Positions 1 through 7,140 of a stretch of DNA of 11,769 nt are shown one piece after another. Position numbers and translations under genes: made by a program. Source of the stretch: JAZDKP01 sp043802925 (GTDB taxonomy: Bacteria > Fibrobacterota > OXYB2-FULL-49-7 > JAEUSG01); NCBI GenBank assembly GCA_043802925.1, contig JAZDKP010000306.1:1-11769 (forward strand). The letters run 5' to 3'. Numbering within the stretch: the first letter of the stretch is position 1; each line of letters begins with the position of its first letter. The notes under the pieces were generated by a model. It searched no databases. It saw only the letters and a program-made list of their open reading frames with translations, and had not been told where the DNA came from.

Positions 1-1
1 C

Positions 2-70
2 AAGGTCGTGAACGGCCGCTTTGACCCTTCGACAGGGCAGGCGCCTTTGAGCGCAAAACGCACCAACTGA
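2..70 (+). CDS. Possible 3' end of a gene entering from the left edge
   Basis: An open frame runs from the window edge to a TGA at 68-70, giving 22 residues that end in SAKRTN. It is hydrophilic and carries no motif I recognise. An open stretch this short is expected by chance, so it is only a candidate gene tail. It overlaps the sequence CCCTTCGACAGGGCAGG (25-41), which resembles the TTCGACAGG-type intergenic repeats of many environmental bacteria and argues against coding. Confidence 0.2.
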   Translation, partial: KVVNGRFDPSTGQAPLSAKRTN

Positions 71-195
71 ACACCGGCGGCTTGCACTGAGCAATGTCGA
101 AAATAGAATCTCCTATCAGTTATCAGTCCAGGGCGAAGTACGTTGAAATGAAGTCCATCTGCGGGCAGCCCTTCTTTGACGCGATTTCCCGCACC
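71..195. other. Short non-coding stretch with a possible decayed gene tail
   Basis: No convincing gene. It carries CACTGAGCAATGTCGAA (85-101), related to the CACTGAGCCTGCCGAA core of the palindrome at 3923-3950, and a tandem TATCAGT TATCAGT (114-127) that puts stop codons in several minus frames. On the minus strand, in a frame different from the AraC gene, an open tail reads GCPQMDFISTYFALD and stops at 125-123. It looks protein-like but I cannot assign it. I see no hairpin with a T-run that would end the regulator gene. Confidence 0.3.
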
Positions 196-888
196 TTACA
201 ATGAGTGCTTCTTTCTGAAGGCCAGGGCGGAAATCCCCTTCTCTTTTTTGAACAGCTTCGAGAAATAAAACTCGTCTCCCACACCCACCCGCTCCCCCAC
301 AGTCCGTACCGGCAGGCCGGTGGTGACCAGCAACCGTTCGGCCGCAGCCATGCGCTCCAAGGTTAAATAACGGCCGGGAGTCGCGGCCAGGTGTTTCCGG
401 AAGAGACGGATTACGCCTGAAATGCTCGTCTTCAATTCCACGGCCAGGGCGGGTAGGGAATAGTCGGCGCATAAGTCCTCCCGCATCCTGTCCGTGAGTT
501 TCTCCAGCAGAGGCGGCAACGGGTCCGCGGACACGCGACGGGCAAAGGAGCGCCTGAATTCAGCGAGCAGCACCTCGCACAGCACGCGCGCCTCCCATTC
601 CCCGAAGCTCCCCTCCTGGAAGCGTTGGACGATGTATTCGCACAATCCCTCCAGCGCGGGAAAGGTCCGGAAACGGCCCTGGTAAAACTCAGGGATGCCC
701 GGCAGTTCAAGGTCTCTGCGGAAAGGCGCGTTAAAAAAGGGGTCTTCGCGGCTATGGCCGATATGAAAAGTCAGAGGCACGCCTTTGTCGTGATCCGGAA
801 CAACATGGATGCCGGCCACCAGAAAATCCATGTCACCGGAATTCCTTAAAAGTGAGTTCGGCGGCCGTCTCTGTTTCCACGGCGCCAT
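196..888 (-). CDS. AraC-family transcriptional regulator, 5'-truncated
   Basis: DNA-binding regulator of the AraC/XylS family. The C-terminal 100 residues (about 130-228 of 230) form the paired helix-turn-helix domain: a first helix pair around DLCADYSLPALAVELKTS, and the family signature in the second half (VGERVGVGDEFYFSKLFKK, then GISALAFRKK). The part before it (about 19-115) looks like the rear half of a cupin-type sensor domain. Known members are usually about 270-300 residues, so some 60-70 N-terminal residues are missing. The first 18 codons of the open frame are antisense to a URO-D fragment on the plus strand, so the true homology begins near 843, and the ATG at 831 could be the first usable one. 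The original promoter and ligand-binding front are probably gone. The protein may still be made, but regulation by its effector is doubtful. I infer a decaying gene rather than a working sensor. Confidence 0.82.
   Translation of the reverse strand: MAPWKQRRPPNSLLRNSGDMDFLVAGIHVVPDHDKGVPLTFHIGHSREDPFFNAPFRRDLELPGIPEFYQGRFRTFPALEGLCEYIVQRFQEGSFGEWEARVLCEVLLAEFRRSFARRVSADPLPPLLEKLTDRMREDLCADYSLPALAVELKTSISGVIRLFRKHLAATPGRYLTLERMAAAERLLVTTGLPVRTVGERVGVGDEFYFSKLFKKEKGISALAFRKKHSL
836..850. other. Deletion or recombination junction between two truncated genes
   Basis: Protein similarity to the AraC sensor domain (minus) stops and similarity to the URO-D family (plus) starts within about ten bases here, around GGAATTCC (838-845). 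The two genes are arranged head to head and both lack their 5' parts. This is the pattern expected if one deletion removed a divergent promoter region together with both N-termini. The breakpoint coincides with an EcoRI-type GAATTC, so a cloning or assembly chimera must also be considered. Confidence 0.6.
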
Positions 889-1072
889 TTCAACAGCGGG
901 GCCGCTGGCCTATGGAACCGTGGATGACGTGCGGGAGTGCTGCAAACAGACTCTGGAGACCCTGATGCCCGGCGGCGGCTACGCCTTTGCGCCCACCCAT
1001 TCCATTCAGGACAATACGCCAGTAGAGAACGTGCTGGCCATGTACGAGGCGGGAAGGAAATACGGGGCCTAT
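845..1072 (+). pseudogene. C-terminal fragment of a uroporphyrinogen decarboxylase (URO-D) family protein
   Basis: About 76 residues match the end of the URO-D/methylcobamide methyltransferase-like family. The landmarks are a FGGRLCFHGAI strand, GPLAYGTVDDVRECCKQT, the glycine-rich TLMPGGGYAFAP turn, and SIQDNTPVENVLAMYEAG followed by KYGAY. This corresponds to the last quarter of a protein that is normally about 330-400 residues. There is no upstream coding part, no ribosome-binding site, and the frame beyond KYGAY runs into unrelated sequence before stopping at 1108. It is a non-functional remnant. URO-D paralogues of this type are common next to AraC regulators in sugar-catabolic gene clusters of environmental bacteria, which fits the neighbouring truncated regulator. 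The family call is secure for the fragment; the original substrate cannot be told. Confidence 0.72.
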
Positions 1073-1085
1073 AACGAGGTCCGTA

Positions 1086-1256
1086 TTCCATCAACAGGAC
1101 CGGTTTGACAAGGGTTTTCTCGGATGTAACAGCGCGGACATAGTGCAATCCCGACGGCAGCTCCGCCTTCCAAACCAGTCGGCCCCTGTTCAGCAGGGGT
1201 TTCAGGTCCGCCACCCGCCTGCCGCGGATATCTAATGTCTTTCTCTTTAGGGTCAA
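1086..1256 (-). pseudogene. Orphan C-terminal secretion/sorting-tail fragment
   Basis: A minus-strand stretch of about 57 residues reads as the end of a type-IX-like (Por-secretion/FlgD-Ig-like) sorting domain: a TLDIRGRRVADL strand, a GRLVWKAELPSGLHYVRAV strand-turn-strand, then EKTLVKPVLLM as the last strand. It parallels the tail of the lyase encoded at 4210-7140 (LRIYGVNG, IAWNGRD, SGVYFIQL, KKGIMM) but belongs to a different subtype. A TAA at 1274-1272 in frame cuts it off upstream, and it runs into antisense URO-D sequence instead of its own stop. I take it as the last remnant of a deleted exported enzyme. It lies on the same strand as the propeller operon and just downstream of it. Confidence 0.6.
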
Positions 1257-1408
1257 TGGCCGGTGCGCACATTATCGCGAAAACCTTGTCCGCAAAATGA
1301 ATGCCTACCATGTCCACATGATGGCCCGTTGAACTAAGTATTGGCTCAGCAGCTTCAAAGTCTTCAACCATTCTTGACAGATAGCAATTCATCCGCGGCC
1401 GCGATCCG
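1257..1408. other. Unassigned stretch between gene fragments
   Basis: No gene can be supported. Two short frames look somewhat protein-like. On the minus strand from an ATG at 1371, MVEDFEAAEPILSSTGHHVD continues into FADKVFAIMCAPAIDPKEKD. On the plus strand a tail ending RKMNAYHVHMMAR stops at about 1348. They overlap and cannot both be real. I recognise neither. A near-palindrome, ATCCGCGGCCGCGAT, lies at 1390-1404 just past the end of the propeller gene, but it has no T-run that would make it a terminator. Confidence 0.35.
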
Positions 1409-2599
1409 TCAGTTGTTGTAACAAGCGATGACTTTTCCGATCCGCCCCTGCCCGCCGAAGAGCAGCACCCCGTCCTTTGCCAGGTACACCACGGGCCCCA
1501 GATCATTGGCATAGCAGTTGTATGTGGCGCGCAGAATCGGAATCATGGGGAAATCGACGGTCTCATATACACCGTCGCGGTATTTGAACACCGTGGGGAC
1601 ATCTTCCTTCGACCCGACCACGCCGCAGACCGTACCGTCCGCCGTGACCACGAGGGAACGGATGAAGGCGGTCATGGCCGGCTTGCCCAGGTTCCAGATT
1701 TTTCCCGTCACCGGGTCGAAGCGGAAAAGCACTCCGTCAATATAGGTGCCCCCGTAAATCGTGCCGTCCGGCGCCTGGGTCCACGCGGACACGGAAACAG
1801 TCCGCTGGTGATCCGGCGTGCAGGGTATTTTGATGTCCGTTATTTTGATTTTATCGTTGTCAGGGGAATAGCAGAACAGTTTGCCGGCGCTGGCGGAACC
1901 ATACACCTTGCCATCGGCCGCAACCACGAGCGCCTTGCCCAGTTCCCCGAGACGGATGTCTCGGGAAAGGACTTCCTCTTCCTTGAAAACCGTGTCCGGC
2001 TTGACGGTCAGTTTCTTCTGCTTCAAATCATAAATGAAGAATTTATAGGACGGCTCCGTAAGGCCATAGATTTTCTGGCGTTCTCCATCCACGGCAAGCG
2101 TGCGGACGCCTTCCTTTGCCAGCACGACTCCCAGGTCCTCGATGGCGATGCTGTCCCCTTCCTTGAACCGGAAGAGGCGGCCGCCTTCGTACCTGGGGTC
2201 CATCCAGTCCTTGAGACGGACAAAGATGGAATCCTCGTAAACCGAGGAGCCACCGTAAATGAAGCCGTCGCCGCCGGCCGCAAGCGCGTTGTTGCAGCGG
2301 GTCTGCCCCTTGATTTTTGTGTCGAGCGCCGCGACACCCTTGACAAGCGCGCTTGTCCGCTTGAACTGGATCAGATAGGGCGTCTTTTTTACCGTGGCAC
2401 TGGTGGCGCCATAAACGTTGCCGTCCGTGCCTACGGTAAGGGCCGTGACCCCGCCCTGGCCATCGGGAACGGCGTTCAGGCCAAATCCGAGGGAATCCAT
2501 ACCGAGGTTGTAGGCAATGAAATTCAGCTTGTTCCCCTGCCCTGCGGAAAAGGAAAAAAGCGCGCAAAGAAGCAGGAAGAGCGTGAACATGGTTTTCAT
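1409..2599 (-). CDS. Secreted beta-propeller protein, second gene of a two-gene operon
   Basis: A 396-residue exported protein of unknown function. Residues 1-20 form a signal peptide (MKTMFTLFLLLCALFSFSAG). The body is built from repeats carrying the blade motif DG-x-[IV]-YG: DGNVYG (59), DGFIYGG (111), DGKVYGS (229), DGTIYGG (278), with weaker copies DGTVCGV (321) and DGVLLFGG (376). This predicts a six- or seven-bladed propeller of the NHL/PQQ-repeat/SMP-30 type. No catalytic motif is evident. I chose the ATG at 2599 because it begins the signal peptide, has GAAGG just upstream and overlaps the preceding stop as ATGA. Upstream codons in this frame are antisense shadow. It is a diverged paralogue of the gene before it (shared YEGG followed by FRF or FRI, and FFIYDL against FIIYDI). 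It has no sorting tail, so it probably stays in the periplasm or is held by a partner. It may bind or cleave a glycan; that is inference. Confidence 0.83.
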   Translation of the reverse strand: MKTMFTLFLLLCALFSFSAGQGNKLNFIAYNLGMDSLGFGLNAVPDGQGGVTALTVGTDGNVYGATSATVKKTPYLIQFKRTSALVKGVAALDTKIKGQTRCNNALAAGGDGFIYGGSSVYEDSIFVRLKDWMDPRYEGGRLFRFKEGDSIAIEDLGVVLAKEGVRTLAVDGERQKIYGLTEPSYKFFIYDLKQKKLTVKPDTVFKEEEVLSRDIRLGELGKALVVAADGKVYGSASAGKLFCYSPDNDKIKITDIKIPCTPDHQRTVSVSAWTQAPDGTIYGGTYIDGVLFRFDPVTGKIWNLGKPAMTAFIRSLVVTADGTVCGVVGSKEDVPTVFKYRDGVYETVDFPMIPILRATYNCYANDLGPVVYLAKDGVLLFGGQGRIGKVIACYNN

Positions 2600-3819
2600 A
2601 GTGCCTTCACTTTCTTGAGCGTGGCGGGGTTGAACTTGACCAGGTAGCGGTGGCCCGCAAAATAGACGTTTCCCCTGGAATCGCAACCACCGCCCGTGCA
2701 TTCCGTGACCCGTTTGTCGAACTTGTGGACAATTTCCTTCTTCCCGGTCGCGGGGTCGAACTCCACGAGGATCGCCGAACTGTCGGACGTATAATAGCTG
2801 CCGTGGCCGCCCACCGCGAAATAGAGCTTGTTGTTTTTGCCCAGGGCCAGCGATAACGTGCCCGCGCGGCCGTTATAGAGCGCGTTGTCCCCCAGCCCGT
2901 TGCCGAGGTCCGTGATTTTCCCGTCGCCTTTTTCCTCGGGCTCGAATTTGAAGAAGCGCAGGTAATGGGTGATCCCGTAGAAGTATTCGCCGTTGTTGCA
3001 CGAAATCATGCCCGCCGGCCCCTCGGCCAGGGCCCAGGCCGGAGTCCCCAGGCCGCCCGGCAGCCGCTGGTTTGTCCGGATGATTTCATTGCTGTTCGGC
3101 AGGTATTTGACGATGACGCCCCCTTCGTTGACAATATAAACATTTCCCCATTTGTCGATCCAGAGGACGCGGGGCTCGTGCGAATTGTTGACCACCCCGA
3201 GGTCCTGGTGCGCGGTCTTGTAGGTGGGGTAGTCGCGGGCGTCGCCTTTGGCGATGTCATAGATGATGAAATGGCTGGAAGGGTCGGTGCAGGCGTAAAG
3301 GCGGCCGCGGATCGGATCCACCACCAAGCTTTTGAGGCCGCGGGAGCGCACGCCCAGCCCGAGGTTGGTGACGATGTCCGTCTTCGGGTTGATGCGGAAC
3401 CAGTGGCCGCCCTCGTAATCGAGCCGGACCGGGAGTTCGTTCCCGAAGTCCGTGCCGAAGTAAATCATTCCATCCGCCCTGTTCTGCACAATCTGCGTGT
3501 GGATTTTGGCCTGGTACTGGTGGATCCACATTTTGCCGTTGCCCAGAACGTCGCCCAGGAAAAGGACACTGTCCTTCCTGGAATCGTACTTGAACAGGCC
3601 GGTGTTGAGCATGTGGTCCGCGAGCCCCACGTACACCATGTCGCTGTCGGTCACGCAGATGGAATTCCAGCTGGTGTTGCCCTGGGGGAAGCCCGGGATG
3701 TAGGCGTAGCAGGTCATGCCGTCCTTGGTGAAGGTCTTGTAAACCGTGTCCGCGGGCGGCTTTGGCGGCGCGGCCCAGACGCAGAGCGCAAGGAAGAGCG
3801 GGAAAAGGGTTTGTTTCAT
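2596..3819 (-). CDS. Secreted beta-propeller protein, first gene of a two-gene operon
   Basis: A 407-residue exported protein of unknown function. The signal peptide is residues 1-17 (MKQTLFPLFLALCVWAA), followed by a proline-rich linker (PPKPP). Propeller-like repeats follow: MIYFGTDFGNE (118), FRINPKTDIVTNLG (141), GRLYACTDPSSHFIIYDI (172), WGNVYIVNEGGVIVKYLP (224), KLYFAVGG, VEFDPATGKKEIV and RGNVYFAGHRYLVKFNPATL near the C-terminus. The G-N-V-Y strand plus a [KRE]-[FY]-[DNL]-P strand is typical of NHL/PQQ-like blades. The ATG at 3819 was chosen over the longer open frame because AGGAG sits 7 bases upstream and the signal peptide starts there. The stop overlaps the next gene's start by ATGA, implying translational coupling. 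Transcription likely starts at the TATAAT box at 3862-3857. Tandem duplication with its neighbour is clear from order of motifs, though identity is low. Confidence 0.83.
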   Translation of the reverse strand: MKQTLFPLFLALCVWAAPPKPPADTVYKTFTKDGMTCYAYIPGFPQGNTSWNSICVTDSDMVYVGLADHMLNTGLFKYDSRKDSVLFLGDVLGNGKMWIHQYQAKIHTQIVQNRADGMIYFGTDFGNELPVRLDYEGGHWFRINPKTDIVTNLGLGVRSRGLKSLVVDPIRGRLYACTDPSSHFIIYDIAKGDARDYPTYKTAHQDLGVVNNSHEPRVLWIDKWGNVYIVNEGGVIVKYLPNSNEIIRTNQRLPGGLGTPAWALAEGPAGMISCNNGEYFYGITHYLRFFKFEPEEKGDGKITDLGNGLGDNALYNGRAGTLSLALGKNNKLYFAVGGHGSYYTSDSSAILVEFDPATGKKEIVHKFDKRVTECTGGGCDSRGNVYFAGHRYLVKFNPATLKKVKAL

Positions 3820-3856
3820 GCGGAAACTCCTGTGGAATAGGGAAAGGGAAAAATAA

Positions 3857-3889
3857 ATTATACGGGAACGGAGAGAGAAGAAAATGTAA
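3857..3889 (-). promoter_or_regulatory. Promoter of the beta-propeller operon
   Basis: On the minus strand a perfect -10 box TATAAT occupies 3862-3857, about 38 bases before the ATG at 3819. The -35 is weak: ATTTTC (3885-3880) at the ideal 17-base spacing, or TTACAT (3889-3884) at 21. The predicted leader is about 30 nucleotides, ending with the AGGAG ribosome site. It does not contain the TATCTTATC element of the lyase and esterase promoters, so this operon may be controlled separately. Confidence 0.55.
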
Positions 3890-3922
3890 GGGGCGACTCG
3901 CCGCCCGCTGAAATGCCCGGAG

Positions 3923-3950
3923 CCCGCACTGAGCCTGCCGAAGTGTGCGG
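3923..3950. repeat. REP-like palindromic element
   Basis: CCGCAC (3924-3929) and GTGCGG (3945-3950) form a perfect 6-base inverted repeat around the core TGAGCCTGCCGAA. The core belongs to the TTCGRCAGGCTCAG type of short palindrome scattered between genes in many environmental genomes. Degenerate relatives in this window are at 25-41 and 85-101. It lies directly beside a transposase remnant. Confidence 0.45.
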
Positions 3951-3957
3951 TGGGTCC

Positions 3958-4044
3958 ATGAAGATAATAAGCTTCATTGAGGAAGACGATGTCATCAGAC
4001 GTATTCTCACGCACTGCGGGGCGACGAGGATTCTTTTCGCTTGA
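3958..4044 (+). pseudogene. C-terminal remnant of a transposase
   Basis: A 28-codon frame starts MKIISFIEEDDVIRRILTHC and stops at 4042-4044. The pattern K-I-I-S-F-I-x-E-x-D-V-I-x-x-I-L-x-H is the well-known tail motif of IS91-like/Y2-type transposases, which usually continues as a G-L-W segment; here it changes to GATRILFA, as after a frameshift or break. Nothing of the catalytic part remains. It sits between divergent promoters next to a REP-like palindrome and ends inside the presumed -35 box of the lyase promoter. I infer an old insertion that was mostly deleted. A chance resemblance cannot be excluded at this length. Confidence 0.5.
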
Positions 4045-4072
4045 TTTCAGGAGGGAAGGGGTCTATCTTATC
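4039..4072 (+). promoter_or_regulatory. Promoter/regulatory element upstream of the lyase gene (copy 1 of a shared bipartite element)
   Basis: GCTTGATTTCAG (4039-4050), 10 spacer bases, then GTCTATCTTATC (4061-4072). Both blocks are identical to blocks upstream of the esterase gene (11373-11339, minus). Read as a promoter it gives -35 TTGATT (4041-4046), 17 bases, -10 TATCTT (4064-4069). A TCTATC/GATAGA inverted repeat (4062-4067 and 4074-4079) spans the -10 region. A start near 4076 would leave a leader of about 134 nucleotides. Confidence 0.6.
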
Positions 4073-4170
4073 GGATAGAGGTTTGAATTATGCGGTTTTG
4101 GGTCAGACCAGAACGTGAATTCGGAAACACAGCAGGGATGCGGCAGCAGAATTGTTTACGAAACGGCGGA

Positions 4171-4202
4171 AATTGAAATTCTATCAATTAATCAACCAGG
4201 AG
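4171..4202 (+). promoter_or_regulatory. Inverted repeat and ribosome-binding site before the lyase gene
   Basis: AATTGA (4171-4176) and TCAATT (4184-4189) are perfect inverted arms 7 bases apart, followed by AGGAG (4198-4202) 7 bases before the ATG at 4210. The AT-rich palindrome could be an operator or a weak RNA hairpin next to the ribosome site. The Shine-Dalgarno sequence settles the start. Confidence 0.45.
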
Positions 4203-4209
4203 ACCGGCA

Positions 4210-7140
4210 ATGAGGAACCCCTTTAAAACGATTTTCGTTTTAATCGCAGCGCTTTATTCCCTTGTTTACAGCAATGTGCTGCTGACGGTGGCGGACCCTG
4301 CCGGCGTTGCCCGTGTGAACGAACCCGTCACGAGCGGCGTTCCAATCGGACTGAACGAGGGTGTTTATTCCATTGATAATTTAGGCCTGTTCAAGGCCGG
4401 CATTGAAGTTCCCTGCCAGTTCACGGTGACCTCCCGCTGGAAAGGAACGCCCGAGGACAACACAAAACCCGTCAAATGGCTGCTCCTTGATTTCACCGCG
4501 GACGTGCCGGCCAACGGTTCCGTGGATTATGAACTCCGGTTCTCGGGCGGAAGCGGCAACGCCACGGGCACCCAGCTGAATTCAACGGAAGACGGCCAGG
4601 AACTCCGGGTGAATACCGGGAAAATCAGCTTTGTCGTGAACAAGAGTTATTTCAACTTCCTTTCCCTGGTCACCCGCGGAAGCGATACCCTTGTCAAGGC
4701 GGGCCCGAACCTGGGTGGAGCGGACGTCACGCTTTCCAACAACGATTTGTTCAGGAGCGTGTTCGACACACCGGACTCGGTCTGCGTGGAACAGGCCGGC
4801 CCACTGCGCATGGTGATTAAGGTGATGGGCTCTTTCCGCAAGAGCGCCCTGGGCGAACTGCTGAATCCCGACGGTGGCCGCGGCTGGGTGAATTACACCA
4901 TGCGTATTTATGCCTACAACAATCAGGATTATGTCCGCTTTTTCTTCTCGCTCGAGAACCATGGAGAGGGCGTGTGGATGTGGAACGTGAATCCCGCTCT
5001 GAACCAGCCACTGGTCTTTGACAACATGAAACTTTCCCTGGCGTCTGTTTTCAACGGAACCAGGACCGTTGGAACCAGCGGGTATTCGGGTATGGTCAGC
5101 GGCTCCGAAAGCTTTGTCGTGCGTCAGGACCATCATGTGAATGCGGAATTCGACGAAAACGCCAATTTTCTGTATCGCCTCCTGAAAGGAGGCGTGGTGC
5201 AGGATTCCGGCTTAGGAAGGCTGTCCGGGTGGATGGATGTCAACAACGGCAGCAAGGGCATCTGTGTCGCCATTCGCGATTTCTGGCGGAACTGGCCCAA
5301 CGGCATGAGCCTGGACAGCGGCGTCCTGAACCTGGATTTTTTCCCCCACTTCGACAATGAATACACCTTCTGGGACTCCACGGATTACTTCCTGCGGGGC
5401 GGCCTGCAGAAGACCCATGAAGGCGTCATGCGTTTCTTCCAGGGAAACGCGGACACGGTCGCGGATGCGGCATTATGCACAGGTATGCTGAACGCTCCCC
5501 TGTTCGCCCAGGCGAAAGACCCCCGTTATTACACCGACACCCGCTGCTGGGGCACGCTGGGTCCCTCCAACCTGACCTATTCTGATACGGACCTGACCGT
5601 TGCGCTGGCCCGGTACGAACAGCTCCAACTAACGCGGATTGATTCCAATGCCTCGGAAAGCGAATACGGTACCGGGGCGCGGGTAAAAAACAGCATTGTG
5701 TACAACCGGGAGCACCGGGACATGTGCGGCTGGGCCAGCATGGACTGGTATGGCTGGAAGAATTTCGGCGACATCCCCTGGGGCGACGGATACAGCGGCG
5801 GCCATTACGATCATGCCTTCAGCACCCTGGCCCATTTTCTGCGCACCGGCAACCGGGGCTTCCTGGACCTCGGCACATCCATGGTCAAGCACCGTTATGA
5901 CATTGATCAATGTCATGATTATAATAGCAAGCCCCCTTATTGGACGAAGTTCCTGGAAGTTTATGAAAAGGACGATCACGGCCAGGGCCTGTACACTCAG
6001 ATACCGGTACCGACCCACACCTGGAGCGAAGGGCTGTGGCTTTACTACGTGCTGACCGGGGACATGAAGGCGCGTGAGGCCGGGGAACTGGTGGGGCAGG
6101 CCATGCAGAACATCTATGGAGAAGGCGGCATGACGAACATGGTCAGCGCCGGACCGCAGATTGATGCCGCAATAAACGATCCGGGCAGTATAGAAATACG
6201 CAACCAGGGCTGGTCCCTGCTGAACAGTCTCAACAATTACCGGATAACGGGACGCCCTGAAATGCTTGCCGTGGCGGACGGTCTTTTCCGGAACTTTTTC
6301 CTTGCCCTGGAACAGAATCGGGGCGGACACGGGTATTTTGATTCGCCGACCCGCCAGTTCATGCTGCACTTCTCCTATATCACCCATCCCCTGCTGCGGC
6401 TGCACTACGAAACCGGGGACACGGCGCTGGGCCACATGATAGAACGCATGGCCCGCTTTGCCAGGGATTCCGTGCTTTGGGGAGGATTCCAGACGGACAG
6501 CGGCTACATGCCTTACAATCTGCGGACCTATTGGAGCAGCGGCGATACGGCACAGGTGCCGGCGGGCGAGGTGCTGTACATCTTTTATACGACAGACCTG
6601 ATGGCCTATACGTACAAGTTAACCGGAGATACGACCTATCTCAATCTTGCCAGGAAACTGTTCCGGGACGGAACGTTTTATTATGACTCTTACCCCGGCT
6701 TGGCGCGCACCGCAAAAACACCCATCCGCTGGAATCCTTCCATGTTCAACACCTCGGCCAGCAAGGGACACGGATGGATGGGACGCGGAATGATGACCTA
6801 TCTGTTCGTCGAGGACTCACTGCAGCGTGCGGTTTCCGCGGAACGCGTGGATCGGCAGGTGACAGGCAATCCGGCCATGAATCTTCAGCCCAATCCATTC
6901 AATCCGTCAACCGCGATTCATTATCAGATTGCGCAGAAAGGGAGGGCGGCCCTGAGGATCTATGGGGTCAACGGCATGCAGATAAAAAAGGTGGATTTGG
7001 GCGTATGCCTGCCTGGAAATTATTCCATTGCCTGGAACGGCCGGGACGCCCATGGAAAGCAGATGGCCAGCGGAGTATATTTCATCCAACTGACGACAGC
7101 GGGAAAAGAGATTGTGAAAAAAGGGATTATGATGAAATAG
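4210..7140 (+). CDS. Secreted exo-rhamnogalacturonan lyase-like (PL26/YetA-type) protein with C-terminal sorting tail
   Basis: A 976-residue exported protein, probably acting on pectic rhamnogalacturonan outside the cell. Residues 1-21 are a signal peptide (cleavage after LVYS). Residues about 22-112 look like the N-terminal RIFT-type beta barrel of PcRGLX/YetA-like lyases (VTSGVPIGLNEGV, then LFKAGIEVPCQFTVTSRW and VKWLLLDFTADVPANGSVDY). A second beta-rich domain follows (about 125-330). Residues about 440-860 form an alpha/alpha barrel rich in W, H and Y, with WYGWKNFGDIPWGDGYSGGH, KHRYDIDQCHDY, HTWSEGLWLYYVLTGD and RNQGWSLLN. Residues 887-976 are a type-IX-like/FlgD-Ig tail beginning NPAMNLQPNPFNPSTAIHYQ and ending EIVKKGIMMK, expected to direct outer-membrane export or anchoring. 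Length without the tail suits PL26 (about 850-900). The start is fixed by AGGAG at 7 bases. The specific activity is inferred from fold-level resemblance; other uronate-containing polymers are possible. Confidence 0.68.
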   Translation: MRNPFKTIFVLIAALYSLVYSNVLLTVADPAGVARVNEPVTSGVPIGLNEGVYSIDNLGLFKAGIEVPCQFTVTSRWKGTPEDNTKPVKWLLLDFTADVPANGSVDYELRFSGGSGNATGTQLNSTEDGQELRVNTGKISFVVNKSYFNFLSLVTRGSDTLVKAGPNLGGADVTLSNNDLFRSVFDTPDSVCVEQAGPLRMVIKVMGSFRKSALGELLNPDGGRGWVNYTMRIYAYNNQDYVRFFFSLENHGEGVWMWNVNPALNQPLVFDNMKLSLASVFNGTRTVGTSGYSGMVSGSESFVVRQDHHVNAEFDENANFLYRLLKGGVVQDSGLGRLSGWMDVNNGSKGICVAIRDFWRNWPNGMSLDSGVLNLDFFPHFDNEYTFWDSTDYFLRGGLQKTHEGVMRFFQGNADTVADAALCTGMLNAPLFAQAKDPRYYTDTRCWGTLGPSNLTYSDTDLTVALARYEQLQLTRIDSNASESEYGTGARVKNSIVYNREHRDMCGWASMDWYGWKNFGDIPWGDGYSGGHYDHAFSTLAHFLRTGNRGFLDLGTSMVKHRYDIDQCHDYNSKPPYWTKFLEVYEKDDHGQGLYTQIPVPTHTWSEGLWLYYVLTGDMKAREAGELVGQAMQNIYGEGGMTNMVSAGPQIDAAINDPGSIEIRNQGWSLLNSLNNYRITGRPEMLAVADGLFRNFFLALEQNRGGHGYFDSPTRQFMLHFSYITHPLLRLHYETGDTALGHMIERMARFARDSVLWGGFQTDSGYMPYNLRTYWSSGDTAQVPAGEVLYIFYTTDLMAYTYKLTGDTTYLNLARKLFRDGTFYYDSYPGLARTAKTPIRWNPSMFNTSASKGHGWMGRGMMTYLFVEDSLQRAVSAERVDRQVTGNPAMNLQPNPFNPSTAIHYQIAQKGRAALRIYGVNGMQIKKVDLGVCLPGNYSIAWNGRDAHGKQMASGVYFIQLTTAGKEIVKKGIMMK

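Noticed and set aside
116..472. Minus-strand frame of 118 codons overlapping the truncated AraC gene
   Set aside because: Arg/Gly-rich shadow in another frame; the AraC helix-turn-helix frame is clearly the real one.
839..844. EcoRI site at the gene junction as proof of a cloning artefact
   Set aside because: A single 6-base site is common by chance, and the second junction near 1073-1090 has none; noted as a caution only.
1808..2647. Long plus-strand open frame of 279 codons
   Set aside because: It is antisense to the propeller gene at 1409-2599, has no signal peptide, ribosome site or family motif, and the minus frame has clear repeats.
2965..3840. Plus-strand open frame of 291 codons, rich in V, A, D and H
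   Set aside because: Antisense shadow of the propeller gene at 2596-3819; its composition is what the complement of a GC-rich gene produces.
4153..4187. TTGTTT and TATCAA as a promoter close to the lyase start
   Set aside because: The spacing of 23 bases is too long; the TTGATT/TATCTT element at 4041-4069 is much better.
5629..6435. Minus-strand open frame of 268 codons
   Set aside because: Lies wholly inside the lyase gene, opposite strand, with no recognisable domain.
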